A DNA stretch of 64,000 nucleotides. It comes from Morchella semilibera (lineage: Eukaryota; Ascomycota; Pezizomycetes; Pezizales; Morchellaceae). The translations under genes and the position numbers were made by a program. The notes below the pieces were generated by a model. The model had not been told where the DNA came from, ran no database searches, and saw only the letters and a program-made list of their open reading frames with translations. The stretch covers positions 1,190,190 to 1,254,189 of the forward strand of contig WBVU01000015.1 in NCBI GenBank assembly GCA_009192285.1. Reading direction: 5' to 3'. This document shows positions 1 through 12,202 of this stretch, piece by piece (positions within the stretch are counted from its first letter, which is position 1; every line of letters starts with the position of its first letter).

Positions 1-3000
1 ACATATGAAAGCGGCGTGCGTGTTCGAAAATTGAGGTTACAAGCAGCTGAAAATCCTCGTGCTGCGCAAGACACGACAGATCGTTCCATTTTATCGTCTG
101 CATAACCTTCTTATGCGTCGGATAGTAAACGCGGGGTGGGGTAAGCGACATTATCAGCTTTAGAAGCTTAATCTCCTCTTCCCCCAGCTTTTGGAAGGAC
201 CATGTTGTCGCTGATCTAAGATTTGCAAGCGCCTCCTCAGTACCCGTACGTCGGGTAAGTTTATCCGGCAAACAATGTGTAGTCAAGGCATGGAGGTATA
301 TTTTGAAGAGATGACTGGTTAGACTGTCGTTTCCTACCAGTCGCCCGAGCTTTGTATCGATCACGTAGTGAAGGTAGGAAACTCTATCCAACTCGTCGTT
401 ATCCGTCTCTACCTCAACTCTAACATGATTTCCCTTGATTGAATAGCTGACATCGCCATATGGAATGATAATACTGCGTACCGATTTCTGACGCATAACG
501 AGTCGGTTCACGAGGCCAGTGAATGTCCCAGTATCTTGACTAAAATCAACAACCATGCCCCGGAATTGCCGGCACTCAATCTCGCCTTTCTCATTTATAA
601 AAAAATCCAACTTTAGTCGAGGTAAATGGATTAAGACCGTGCGACTATCGAGTGCAAAGGTTACATCGATATACTTTGGTGGTTCCAACCTACCCAATAC
701 TGAAGTTATCATGGAAAATGAAGCTTTTCGATTGTCCATCATACGTTCATCTCGCAGTACCATGCGAGAGACCAGCCCTAAATAACTCAAGCGCCAATTT
801 GAGGGCGATGATTTCCACGGTTCGCACCTGGGCCTGAACTCGAGAACACGGGTCTTGATTTCCAGCCAATGGAAGTAGTTTTTGGTAAACCCGGCTGGAA
901 AGTCGCCTTGTAATTTTGTGTGGGGTACAAGCTCATACTCGACCCCATTGATCTGAGCTTTTATGAGGAGCTCGTCTTGATGCATACCAAAATGTACCTT
1001 TGGAGTTCGTCAGAAATTTCCCTGTGGTCAAGGGCATGGGGGTATACCTGATGTCCGAAGATCTGATGCCGGGCTTGGAACACCATCCCAGGGAGGTTTG
1101 ACGGGAATACATCGAAAACTTTCTAAAAGCAGGCCTTTGTCAGCCTCAGCCCCGGAGCTTAGATCCAAATACTGACCTCTGAGAACAATCGTTTATAAGT
1201 GGGGTGTAGGGTATAGCTTGCCCCCATTCTAGAAAGCGGTAATCCATCCACAAGTAGTTGACCACTAAGCAAGTTGTACCGCACCTCCTGTGACACGTTT
1301 CCGGATATTGGAGTAGTATTTGATTTCATCCATCTGCTATCGGTCGTACCAAGGGGTTCCCATGGTGACCCTGCTTTATATGCTGTCCACACCCGTGAAA
1401 TACATTTATTGAGACCATCATTATTCGAAAGTATCAACCGCCGAAGGTGATCTTCAATTGCGACAGATAATCTTCGATCCCTATCTAGAAGAAAGCAAGT
1501 ATGGAGAGGAAAAGTGTCTATGCTTGCAGGAGTGTTGTTATGAATGATTATGGCGCATTCGACCAAAGTTGCGACATCTCCTCCCGAGCTCAGGACATGC
1601 CAAAAGTCACTGTGATCAACATCATAGGTTGCTCGGCATATGGCAGCCATTTCTAATGCCCGATTCTTCAAATCCTCCAACTGGCCCTCCTTCTCGCATT
1701 CCTGTATGTTGCCAGCCAACTGACGAATCCATTTGAATGTTACAGCACGGGCCCTGCGCAACAAGCGAAATGCGCAATTTCTAACATCCGAACTACTCGC
1801 GGCGGTCAAAAGACGAGTAGTTAACCATATCGCTGACTTTGCAGAAACTCCCTCCAACCAGTTGGCCTCGATACTAGAAAGCAAACTAGAAAGTTCTTGG
1901 AGGAGATTACCCCCAAAGACAGGATCTTCGAGTATTGCAAAGCATTTCCGAGTCGCACTCAAGTTATCACTATCAGGAGGCCCGGTAAACCATGCAGCTT
2001 GCATAAGGAGAATATTCACGGCCTCATCTTTAAAGGTCAGCGTGCGAGTTCTCAGCTCTCTGACGATATTCAACCACTGAAGGCGATATCCCGCCCGCAG
2101 AAATCCAAATGCTATGTATTCATGGAGCGAGAGTTCTTTCGAACACTCGTGTTGCCTTGAAATAACCTCGTTGGGGGTGTGAATCGTAGAGTTGATTGCA
2201 TACTGTAGCTTTTGGTAAGGACCCTCGGGAATCTTGAAGGTGCACATATCCTGTACGTCGCAAATCTCAACACGCACACGCCCATTCACCCATTTCAACC
2301 CAGAACTATCCCACAGCTCGTATCTTAGAGCATTATCAACACAAATTGATTTGGGGTTATCTGACATGTAAACTTTCGCGTAGTGTGATGTCAAAGTTGC
2401 CTTCGTCGATGATGACAGGCGGAGCCGTTGCTGACTCGGGCATCTAAAGTATTGCCGTAAACCAATATAGTTGCTAAGATCTGTAAAGGGTCTTTTATCG
2501 GGATTTTCCAAAATTACAGGTGGACTGAGAACTTCAACTAGGAGTTGGTAAGTACTGTCTCTCCAAGCAGAAAACCCACTGGGACATTCCAACTCAAAAA
2601 CAGCCACCGCACGACAATCTGGATCCGTTGGTAGAGGCCACTCATGAACTGTTATGCTAAGATTTTGTGCGTAGTCTTGCCATCTGCACTTATAGCACTT
2701 TGGGTTGTGATTGGTCCTTCTGCCATCACTACTCTGAAGGTAATCGCACGGCCGCTCCGTGGCCCGGGCGACTGCGTCGTTATAAATTCGACTCTTTTCT
2801 GCAAACTCCTGGATTTTTTTCCCTCTCTCTATGGCTGCGTCCGATTCTATTGTCTTACAAAGCTGTTGATGTTTCAGGGAGTTTTGAAAGTAGCGTACAG
2901 CAAAGGTTCTGCTATTGGCGATATGAGAAAATATGTATGTCATGTTTGGGTTGGCCTTTTCACGACGTTCTCTTAAATATGCCTCAACCCGATGTAGACG

Positions 3001-4700
3001 TTCCATTTGATGATATCTAGGAAGTAGGAGATGATTGAATGGGCAGTTTGCAAACTCTGGAAAAAAGTATTCTGATAGGAGTGAGCACGTATTCACGGCG
3101 ATCCTGTCGAGGGCCACCCATAACTCCATCGTTGTTAGTATGAGTATTGACATGCTCTCTGGGTTAGAGGCATACACCGCCTTCCCATGGAGTATATATG
3201 TATCAATACTTGACGAAAGCTTGCGACAAGCTCCTTCATCTTGTAGATTCCTCATAGTCCACCCATCGAGGCTCTCACGAACCCAACGTTCAAAATCTAC
3301 AAGAAAAATTTGAAGTTCAGCTCCGGACCTGTTTCCAACATTCAATAATGGAAGATCTTTAGATTTAGGGTCCACGCGTCTCTCCTCGTTTGGGATGTGT
3401 ACCCTTGACGTTGTGGTATTCGGCACCCTAGATATTGCTGCTGCAAGATAGGCCCCACTTTGAACCAATGATAGTTGTGTGTCGTTATCAGAAGAAAGGA
3501 TTTGGGGCTTCCAGTTGAAAGGTGTTGAATGAGCACGATTAATTTCCCCCCACCTACTCCCCAAGAGGTGCGTAGCTTTTCTTAATTGTTCAGATACTTT
3601 TTTCAGTAGAAATTCTGGCAGGCCCCCCCTTTTGCTCATCTTGAATGTACGACGGCCCAGTTTTGCGTTCATGATAAATAAAATATCACTTGGTAGCTGT
3701 TGATCCAACGCAATCTTCAAGATATCCGCCATAAAGAATACCATGAACGCTTTGTATTGACGGTATCCTGAGACATCTGTGGGTCGATCAACTGTAGATT
3801 GCAATGCAACTCTGACAATAAGCCAAAGAGGGGACCTTCTCCAGGGTATTTCTGCGTCATCCCATAGAACTTCATCTGCAATTCTTTTCTGAATACGGTC
3901 GACTTTTGCAGGCTCTCCGATAGCTAGTAATATTTCGATAAGTAATTCTGTTATGTATTTTGGGTGGGCGGTCTCTCTTGTTTCAGTGTGGTTTGAGCCT
4001 CCTTTCCGGGATTTAGGCATTGCATCTTCAAGCCCATCAATGTTCATCTTCTCGAGAAAGCTCGAAAGCTCGGAACGGAACTCAAAGTCCTTGGCCTTTT
4101 CAAGGCTTACTCTAATTGCTGGTCCAGGAAAGGAGCAGAGTAGTCTACCTTGGCAACGTAAGGTGTCTTCAGATCTAGGTGACGCTTCAAATGCCTCAAA
4201 AATCATGTATTCCTCCGTTTGACGCAAAATCAGTCCAGCATTTTGCGCTTCGATATGTAGGGCCAAAAAATCTACTTAAATCATTAGAAGACTTATCAAC
4301 ATCATGTTTTTGTGGGAATCCAACCCCCTGTGCGCATGTTCACTATAGCCTTATTTAAATTTATGCCTGACAAACACCCTCTGGGCTGGACTCTCTCCAT
4401 CATTGAAATCATTTGTATGCTCGAATTCCATTGTGATTTTGATGCTGTTAATCCATCCCGGTATGCTTCTGCAGAGTTTCTCACGAGTGCTAGGAGACTG
4501 TGGGACTTTGATCCAACTCCCACGTCTGCCTTGCAGGGTAGTTTTGGTGGTAGAAATACATGGTTGATGATGTACTCCAGGTGAGAGGCACTAATTTTAA
4601 CTACGCAATGTATAAGTATACATGATGTATTCAATTACACTATGTGCCCATCAAGTCTCGCGATTTTCTAACCCAGAATGTGAGCTGCCATACCTGACAT
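1..4700 (-). CDS. Large fungal DUF6606/DUF3638-family protein, 5' part (continues beyond left edge)
   Basis: Minus-strand gene, exons 4700-4694, 4600-4325, 4271-1177, 1122-1048 and 997-1, still open at the window edge, so about 1490 residues are visible. The start region reads YIINHVFLPPKLP, which I recognise as the N-terminus of the DUF6606 domain; LALHIEAQNAGLIL and FPGPAIRVS follow. Around residue 1125 the signature LLVDGLPL...LHPTYKRLF, then PGMVFQAR and QVHFGMHQDEL, lead into the DUF3638 region. Family members are usually around 3000 residues and are annotated as ubiquitinyl-hydrolase-like, with little direct biochemistry. The apparent stop at 1159-1161 lies inside a 54-bp intron (1123-1176), and the frame change near 1047 is a 50-bp intron (998-1047); both have CTGAC branch sites, so this is not a pseudogene. 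The first exon is only ATGTCAG, inferred because the next exon has no in-frame ATG. Confidence 0.82.
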
Positions 4701-6116
4701 ATTTGTTTCTGCAAAGATCGCCAGTGTAACGATTTTAAAGTGTACGATCGGATGGTATAGGGAAGCCTCCCTATTTAGAGAAGAGTGGGTTAAATTGTAG
4801 GTGTTTAGGATTACGGGAGTCGATGTGGGAGCTGGTGTGCGCGTGTATTCTGTAATGTCACGCAGAGTATTGTGTTGTGTGGTATGTGGGTGGTGTAGAG
4901 TAGCTCTCAGCTGCGCTGGCTATGTGTCTACCTAGAGTACATGTATGTAGATTGAAGGTGGTGTAACGGTACAGAGTAGTGCAGCCAAAGTGCACTTCCC
5001 GGATCTATGACCGTACGAAAACGAACTATCTACTAACGTTTCTGAACACAACCGCTATTGTATGCTATATAAAAACGTAGTCTTGGCGTTTTCTCGCGTT
5101 TAAATTTGTATGTGGTAAGAGTCCGAACCAGGATGAATTGGCGAATCAAACTTCACGGACTCGTGTACTTAGATGGAGTATATTTCCCTACTGCGCATCA
5201 CCTTACTAAGCCGAAATGGGACCGAGGGTCCTAAGAGTTAGGGGGAAATGGAGAGATATTGGCACGTATACTGATGTGGTAGGTACATGTAGATACATAT
5301 ATGTACTTCCCTATATGCATATTCGAAAAGACGAAGGAAATGGAGTAGAGTGCTAACTGCGTGTAGGTACGTACATGTATGTTCTTTTTAAGCATTCAAA
5401 CCAGAGAAATTACCTATATCTATGCGCCGAGGTTGTCTGTCAACCTGTTAGTTCAGTACAGGCTTAAGAGTACTACGCTGCTATTGCAACCACTATCTAC
5501 AGACTTACCCTACACCCGTACTCGCCAAATTTTTAAGTCTGTCCCTTTTTGTACTGGGTGTTGCGGTTGCAACGCAACCAAATGCTAGGTACCAAAAGGG
5601 ACAGACTTAAAATTTTGGCGAGTAGTACACTTCACCCAAAATCTTATATTATACTCCAATATAAAGTAAAACACAGCGGTGGTTTGCGCGCATGCGTTGC
5701 TGCGTTCTACTCACTTACCCTTGACACCATAGTACATGTACGTACATTTATATTTAACCACCCTCACGGAATATGCATGTACTTACTGAGGGGTCTATGG
5801 ATTCGAGTTAAGCCTAACTGGAGATTTATAAGAATAAATTGTGAGTATCTTTTCTTATTAGATGAGTTAGGGGAATTGACAAATCCTAAGCCAATGATAT
5901 TTCTAACATTTATCACAAGGTAAATTCTAAAAGATATCAATAGGAGATCCCAAGGAATCGAGTATTCCGATAGATGAGTATTTACAAATGGGACAAATAA
6001 ATAGAAAATAAAATAAAAGAAACACTACACAAATTCGCCAATAAACGCCATACTAGATACCACTATACCCGGCATAAAAGAGGGGGTAGTAAAGCATCTA
6101 AGCTCCCAACGATTGA
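4701..6116. other. Intergenic spacer with one hairpin element
   Basis: No credible gene. The stretch holds a 102-bp foldback element (listed separately) and several copies of the palindrome TACATGTA (4938, 5284, 5372, 5733). Open frames here are short and show no family resemblance. Confidence 0.6.
5519..5624. mobile_element. TA-flanked foldback/MITE, 102 bp
   Basis: Left arm 5521-5554 and right arm 5589-5622 are inverted copies, 32 of 34 bases matching, beginning CTCGCCAAA and ending TTTGGCGAG. The arms are separated by a 34-bp loop that itself contains GGTTGC/GCAACC. A TA dinucleotide sits immediately outside each end (5519-5520 and 5623-5624), as expected for a Tc1/mariner-type target duplication. 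There is no coding capacity, so this is a miniature non-autonomous element. Confidence 0.75.
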
Positions 6117-7703
6117 CTACATGATCGCGCAAGAATCCCTCGATGACCCTCCAAACACATCATGGTGAACAGCTTTCCATTGCTCCATTGCAACTTCCTT
6201 CTCATTTTCTTGCTGCTTCAACTTTGTTTCCTTCGGAAAGTACTCCTTCAAAAACACCAGCAGGCTCGCGTCCAGGTTCGTCGAGTCGGCCTTTAGCACA
6301 ACATCGCTACGACACATTGGGCAGTGGCGGGTCTTTGCACGCTGGAGCTTGACGAGGCAGCGAACACAAAAGACGTGAGAACAGGATAGCCTCACGGGCT
6401 TGACGGAGATTGAGGAACAGATAGGGCATAGGTAGTCATCGAGCTGGGGGATCAGATTCAGGAGGGAAGAAGACATGGTGTAGCAGATTGCCTTTGCAAG
6501 GTGAGATGCAAGAAAAGAGTCGGAAGAAATGAATTCGGGGAAGGTTTCACGGGCCCCCAGGGCGGTGCGTTTATCGAACTCTAATCGCTGACTTAGTAGG
6601 GAAGCTCAACTGATAAAGATATGACTAGAGGTAATACTCTTTAGAATCTTGGTCATAGCGATCTTGTTAATCGCTTGGAACCGCATCACCCTCAACACAT
6701 CCATGTTGATATCCATAAAACGACGTAGTAGATTTGAACTGTAGGGGTTCTTGAACTTGGTTTGCAGCCCTAGCCTGAATATCTCTCTATTGAACCATGC
6801 TAGTTGTTCTTGTGCTTTCTCTACGGTTCTTTCCTCGTGGTTTTCACATTCCAGGTTTGAGAAAAATATTCCACTCTCCACGTATACTCGGAAGATTTCA
6901 CGCCATGGGTACAAGTCGGATTTTGAGTTTGTGGACTTAGGGGCTGCAACCTCGGTGACAGCACCACCAATATCTAGCACTTTCGATTTGATTTCCGCCT
7001 CAGCACGATTTTGAAGTGCTTCTAGGGATGCAAGCTCTGAGGTCAAAAGATGGAAGAATTCTGAGTCCGAATAAAGGGTAATCTCGATATTTGAGACGCT
7101 ACAGGTGTCAGATTATTATGTGTGTCGAGAAATTTTGCGCAACATACCTTCTTTTTCTACAAGTGTGAGCGACAGGTGAGTCAGAACTCGGGAAACATGT
7201 CTCAACTCCCGGGCTGTCGGGCCCACTGTCAGAATCTGATTGGCTATCTTCATCGTCGTCCAATTCCAGAATCGTTATGTTCCCAAGCTTCTGTTGAACT
7301 ATGTTTTCCAGGGACCTTCTGGTCTCTTCCGATAGGTTCAGATCTAATGGTATCCCGTTTGCGGCGTCTATGGTCAAGACAAGTTTCGGCTGAAAGCTCT
7401 GCACAGTACCTATCACCCAAAGATCGGTTAGTATCAGGGTTCAGATCAAAGAGCCCCAAGCAGATCATTACCATCAAATAGATACTGAAACAGAGGACTA
7501 TGCTTGGCAGTTGAATCTATGGGATCGCTATTCTGTTGAACAAGGCTTCTCAAGATCTCTGCGGTGAGTCCAACTTCACATAACTCTTGCTGTACTTTCT
7601 TTATACATTTCTTGAGTTGTTTGTATCGAATAGCAGCAGCCTGCCAATCTGCTGGGAAGTCCCCCTCGTCAAGAACCTGGGAGAAAGAGTGGGCGAACTT
7701 CAT
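6117..7703 (-). CDS. SPX and RING domain protein (putative E3 ubiquitin ligase)
   Basis: Four exons on the minus strand: 7703-7472, 7409-7148, 7098-6638 and 6580-6117; predicted 472 residues. The N-terminus MKFAHSFSQVL and a Lys-rich helix (YKQLKKCIKKV) begin a typical SPX domain, which binds inositol pyrophosphates in phosphate sensing; the rest of the SPX fold (SEFFHLLTSELASLE) lies in exon 3. An acidic linker rich in Asp/Ser lies between. The C-terminal half carries a C3HC4 RING: C370, C373, C385, H387, C390, C393, C405 and C408. LDDYLCPIC and LSCSHVFCVRC are diagnostic. Introns of 62, 49 and 57 bp keep the frame. This SPX-then-RING architecture is a conserved fungal family, so a ubiquitin ligase linked to phosphate status is a reasonable inference; substrates cannot be read from sequence. 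Confidence 0.9.
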
Positions 7704-9991
7704 GGTGGCAGTTCCTAGACTATTTAGGGAAGATGATGATGAATTTTTAGGGTTGTGAACTCTCGGGTCTTGCTCGTTTCCGGAATTTTCAGACGCTTGG
7801 GATGACTCGTGATGGTAGAGTGGGTATGTAAATAGATCGACGACTACACAACACTCGGAAATGGGGGAAACCGTCCGAATTTATTCAATTTTGAGACTCT
7901 AGCCAAAAAAACGCCCTAATGGCGTGGCAAAGTAAAAATAACAAGGCGAGGGAGAACCACGAGGTCTTCCTTGAGAGAGGGTTTTTTTTCTATCTCCCAC
8001 TTCCCCCTCTGGAAACTGAGCACGCGACAGTTTTCCTATAGGAGCCAAGTAGGCAGATGAAGGCTTGCAGCAGCCCAATCCAGCACCGTTTGTGCAACAC
8101 CGGTTCCAAGAAACGGGGTAAGATTCTGTGTGGGTGGCAAGTTCCAACGAATCAAATTGGCCTTGCAGGTGAGCCTAGAAAACGTGTTGCGGATCCAAAG
8201 GAAACTTCGGAAGCGAAGCCCGCTTGGAGTTGACACTATTCAGCCTCGATTCAGAAAAACTGAAGACCTTTAAAACTTTAAAGACAGCTCAAACAATTAG
8301 GTGAAAATTTGAGAGGATTGTGCGAATAAGGGCGGTGCTCACGGCGCTTATTCCTCGGGGAGACAAGCGGATTACGAGATGCCAATTCCTGTGCCTGTCG
8401 TACCAAGCACCGCCAAGCTTTTTGACACTGATGATCCAAACTGCCTATAGTGCTCCCACGCCTCAGCCTTGAAGGGTAAATACAATAGAGTGGAGGTTGA
8501 TTTTGCTCTCTTGTCTATTTGGTCATGTTTTCTCGCTTCTCCAAAGAACAGAGACGGAATTTAGCTCGAAGATGTTGAAAACGAGTAGAGCATGTACTAC
8601 GGGGGTGGGGATAAGTGAGAAGACACCTTCCCCCAACCTTGGAAGTGCTCCACCCCGAAGTACTCTCTTCGGAATCAGGTTCTGTTGTTTTGCAGGGTTT
8701 GCTACATGTGGGTACAGTCTTTTTCAGCATGTGCATACAAGTAGATACTTGCAAGTTTATGTACACATATCAGTAGCCTCGTACTCACCTCACATGTAGC
8801 AGAGACGTATATAAATATTCCCCAGAGGATTGCTAAGTTCTACTCTGCCTTGTCCAGCCTCTTATGTTGGCATTCGATACTGAGACCGCCTGTCAGGCAA
8901 CTTGGTGCATAGGGTAATACAAGGTAGAAATTAGGGGAGAAAAGAAAAGAAAATATTACTACAGTACGCTGTACATAGAGTCATAGACTTCACGAATCAG
9001 TTCTCTGACGATACAAACTCAACTACTTAGATGACGTATTAATGTGTAAATCGCTATCCGTACTCCTTGTCACTGTAAACCCTGAATTTTAGCCCTTAGA
9101 TCCTACTATAAAGTGCCGTTCCCCCACGCCCCTCTTTCTCTCCCGCCTCTTTATCAGAGCCGCAGCCAACCTGGGGAATGATGGTATCCCCTCGGTGTCC
9201 AAGGGTGACGCCTCGTTGCCTCTGCTTTGGCAGTGGTGGCTTTGATCTCAGCCCTGGTCCCTTATCTGCTCCTCTGACGGAAGTCTGGCAGGTCCTGTCA
9301 TATATTCCATTTTGTATATATTAGAGCTAATTGCTAAAAATTCTGAACAACGTAAATTGTTATTCAAGTTATTGCGAAAAGGTTCGCAGGTTAGATGTTG
9401 ATGTCCACAAGGTCCTCCCAAAAATAAATACGGGATACAGGAACCACTAACACATGAGTGACATGACTATCACCCCCAGGCGATTGCAACGACAAATGAT
9501 ATAACCACTCACGACCTAAAGTCCTGCACGATCCTTAGATCCTCTAATATGCAGAGAGAGCCTGATTTATTGTATGTGGTGTGCTGGGCGCTTTACAAGG
9601 ATACCGCAAATATTACCGCACTTGCCAAGGACTTCAACCGTTCATATGACCCGTTGCAAAATCTACTGCTGGATCGATTTCCTGCTGATCGTGTCCCCCG
9701 ATCTAACATACTACAAGTCTCTAGAATCTTTGAGGTAGGGTATGGTAACATGATACACAGAACCCGATGTGTAGAAAGGCTGGCAGTACACTACACTAGT
9801 TTCCATAAATAGAGACCCTATGAAGCCTATCAATTTATACCGGTCATCATACCTACACACCCACAAATAGTCCACACTATCAAGCACGAAAAGATCCACC
9901 GATAATAGCAAATACCCCTAGCACAAAAAACCCCAATCGACGAGATCAAATCCCTATTAAGTTTGACTCGACCTATTTTCAACGCAAATAT
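7704..9991. other. Intergenic spacer, 2.3 kb
   Basis: No convincing gene. One copy of a dispersed motif around GTGAGAAGACACC lies at 8593-8630 (second copy at 12014-12052). A short ORF at 9549-9812 is listed separately as a possible transposase relic. Confidence 0.5.
9549..9812 (+). pseudogene. Possible relic of a transposase N-terminal helix-turn-helix region
   Basis: An 87-codon ORF containing ALYKDTANITALAKDFNRSY. The spacing resembles the helix-turn-helix start of fungal Tc1/pogo-type transposases (aliphatic-Tyr-Lys ... aliphatic-x-x-Ala-x-x-Phe). No downstream DDE-like continuation is visible and no inverted repeats were found around it. It could equally be a chance ORF. Confidence 0.2.
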
Positions 9992-11382
9992 TTAGGTTGT
10001 TACAGGCGCTCTTCCCATTTTCCCTATGATCTTCAAGTCGGCGACTCTGTTGGAAAGAATGGCAAACAATCTGTTGTTTAACTCCGCCTTGGTACCCGTA
10101 ACATGCACATCCCTATTGGCCTTCGCATGGAACTCGAGATTCCGCTTCAGGGCTGGTAATGTCAATGAATTAACATTGGCGGGATCCTGCACATAAGTGT
10201 CTGGAATATCAATCATATATCTCTCGTGCCTTGTGTTGAGATGGTTGATGCAATGTTCAGGGATCGAAAGTAAGCGGCAAGTATGTGGGAGAACGCCCTG
10301 TACAAGACAGCGCAGACCAGGCATGGTGATTGATGTCCCTCGGAGGTAAATAGCACTAAGATATGGGAATGCCGACAGGGCAACGCGCGCATCATCGTCA
10401 ATCAAGGGGTTTAGAGATATGTTTAGTATCTTTAATGTGTGTCGATGGCACACAAGGTGATGGAGCGACTGTGTCCCAATCCCGGTTCCTGAGAGGTCTA
10501 AATTCTCAAGATGGGGAAGTAGACGGAGAGAGGCCACATCATCATTAATTAACTGCGTATTTCGAAAAGATACTACCGCCAAACTGGAGAATTGATCTTG
10601 TTGAAAAAGCTTTTTTACTATTTCACTAAAGGGATTTCGCGGAACCAATTCGCCATGCGGCGCCGCCGGAGAAGAAAGATTAAGTGATGTGAGATCTGAA
10701 GCCCGAAAGCAATCGAGTAGCTCTGGGCTCCAACAATCTGTAGAGAAGGGCCTTTCTTAGCTCAGTGCTATCGCAGCTTCATTCAATCAAAGAGTGGGGC
10801 ACCATTTTTGGCTATAAGATCGGCAGCACCCTGGGTAGCATCTTTGTCCGCAAGTAAAACGAGCTCATCGAATGTCTTGGTTGGTAACCTTTTTTTCAAA
10901 GCTTGGTGCAATGGATTTGAGGTGTCTGAAATATCCTGTAACGGGGATCTTACGGCAGCTAGAAGAGCAAATTAAAGTCAGCCTAGTGACAAATAATGCC
11001 TAAGAATTAAGCAAATATTACTGAGTCCCAGGGATTTAGTCTTATCAAGAGCCGATAAGGTTTCCCTTTTGCGGGCAGGCTGTTGTTTCCCATGAAACGA
11101 CCCGTCTTTATCCATTGATCGCAGGAAGGAACTATCACTAGAGCTAGGGTTGGTAGCCTTCTCTTTCAAGGCGGCGCGCCTTGTTCGTGGAGCCGCAGAA
11201 GCGGCGACTGGAGATCCTTTTCTGACACAGGTTTTCTTTCTCGGTGGAGGCAGACGGTGGGAGTTGTCATTCTCGTTCTGGTCATCATAGTTCCTATTGT
11301 TAATACCCGTCGGCGGCGGTGTTGATGCTGCCTCTGATCCGTCTTTAAACACTGCCATTTCAGCTGTTCTTTTACGAACCAT
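9992..11382 (-). CDS. Leucine-rich repeat protein, function unknown
   Basis: Three exons: 11382-11022, 10958-10803 and 10737-9992; predicted 420 residues. The first 120 residues are basic and Ser/Pro-rich with Lys/Arg clusters (PPPRKKTC, PRTRRAALK), suggesting a nuclear, disordered tail. Exon 3 carries leucine-rich repeats of the type LPHLENLDLSGTGIG...LKILNISLNPL...FPYLSAIYLRGTSI. The C-terminal LTLPALKRNLEFHAKANRDVHVTGTKAELNNRL resembles a small helical (SAP-like) segment. Introns of 63 and 65 bp have good acceptors; if the second were retained, the protein would stop after GAPLFD at about 10.8 kb. The start lies 820 bp from the divergent F-box gene. I know of similar uncharacterised fungal LRR proteins but no function. 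Confidence 0.78.
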
Positions 11383-12202
11383 TGCTCCGGCGGCCTCGGT
11401 TGATAAAAAGATGTCGAGTGAATAGTGTTTCTTTGTATCTTATATTAGTGGGGGTACTCTAGTGAGTGGAGAGAGTGTGAGAGATGGGTTGTGGTGTTGT
11501 TTCTAGGACTGCAGGGTCTGGCGCTAAACTGAATCATGTCCTTGATCGACGTCATGTCCATATCAGATCAATGCCCAACACTGAGTTACAATAGAGCGTT
11601 TTGGCAACACAATTTTGAGCCCAAATTTTGAGCTCTTGGCGGGCTATCCACACCAAAAACCGGCCGCCAAGAACTAAAAATTTGGACTCGGAAGTTGGTT
11701 GCCAAAACGCTCTAATCTGGGGTAAATATTAGCGATGTTTGATACTGGAGCTATGTAGATACTAGAGCTATGTAGATACTATTGAAGCACAATAATTTTT
11801 GTATTATACATGTATTTATATAGGAAGAAACACAAGTATAAATACATATTGTACCAATTCGAGTGGGGCAAGAACCCAAGCATGAACAACCTACTCTAGG
11901 AATACATGTATGCCCCTCTCGCCATTTGTACTCAATTGATCAAAATATTTCTTTGCTATGTAGTGGCAGCACCCACTCTTCGATAACGAGAACAGAGGTG
12001 GGGTCGGTTTATATGTACTTCGGGTGTAGGGGTAAGTGAGAAGACACCCTTCACACGCAACCATCCCTTGATTGCTTACATGTTGCTGTGCGTGCACGAA
12101 TAACATCATTAACGCCACCACTACATGCACTGTTCTAGCCATCACACCAAACCCCAGCGCTTCTACCGGATCCCCGTTCCCACCCCAACCCACATCTCCG
12201 GC
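11383..12202. other. Divergent intergenic (shared promoter) region
   Basis: Separates the minus-strand LRR gene from the plus-strand F-box gene. It contains a 123-bp TA-flanked MITE (11592-11714), two TACATGTA copies (11807, 11903), a duplicated ACTAGAGCTATGTAGATACT-like unit near 11745-11780, and a copy of the dispersed GTGAGAAGACACC motif at 12014-12052, about 150 bp before the F-box start codon. Confidence 0.6.
11592..11714. mobile_element. TA-flanked MITE, Tc1/mariner-like
   Basis: Perfect terminal inverted repeats beginning GAGCGTTTTGGCAAC and ending GTTGCCAAAACGCTC lie just inside TA dinucleotides at 11592-11593 and 11713-11714. A second inner inverted pair (CCCAAATTTTGAGCTCTTGGCGG against CCGCCAAGAAC...AAATTTGG, shown as parts) lets most of the element fold back. 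No coding capacity. Confidence 0.8.

Noticed and set aside
1159-1161. In-frame stop in the DUF3638 gene, suggesting a pseudogene
   Set aside because: It lies inside a well-formed 54-bp intron (1123-1176, CTGAC branch site); splicing restores the conserved RLFSE-KVFDVFPSNLPGMVF.
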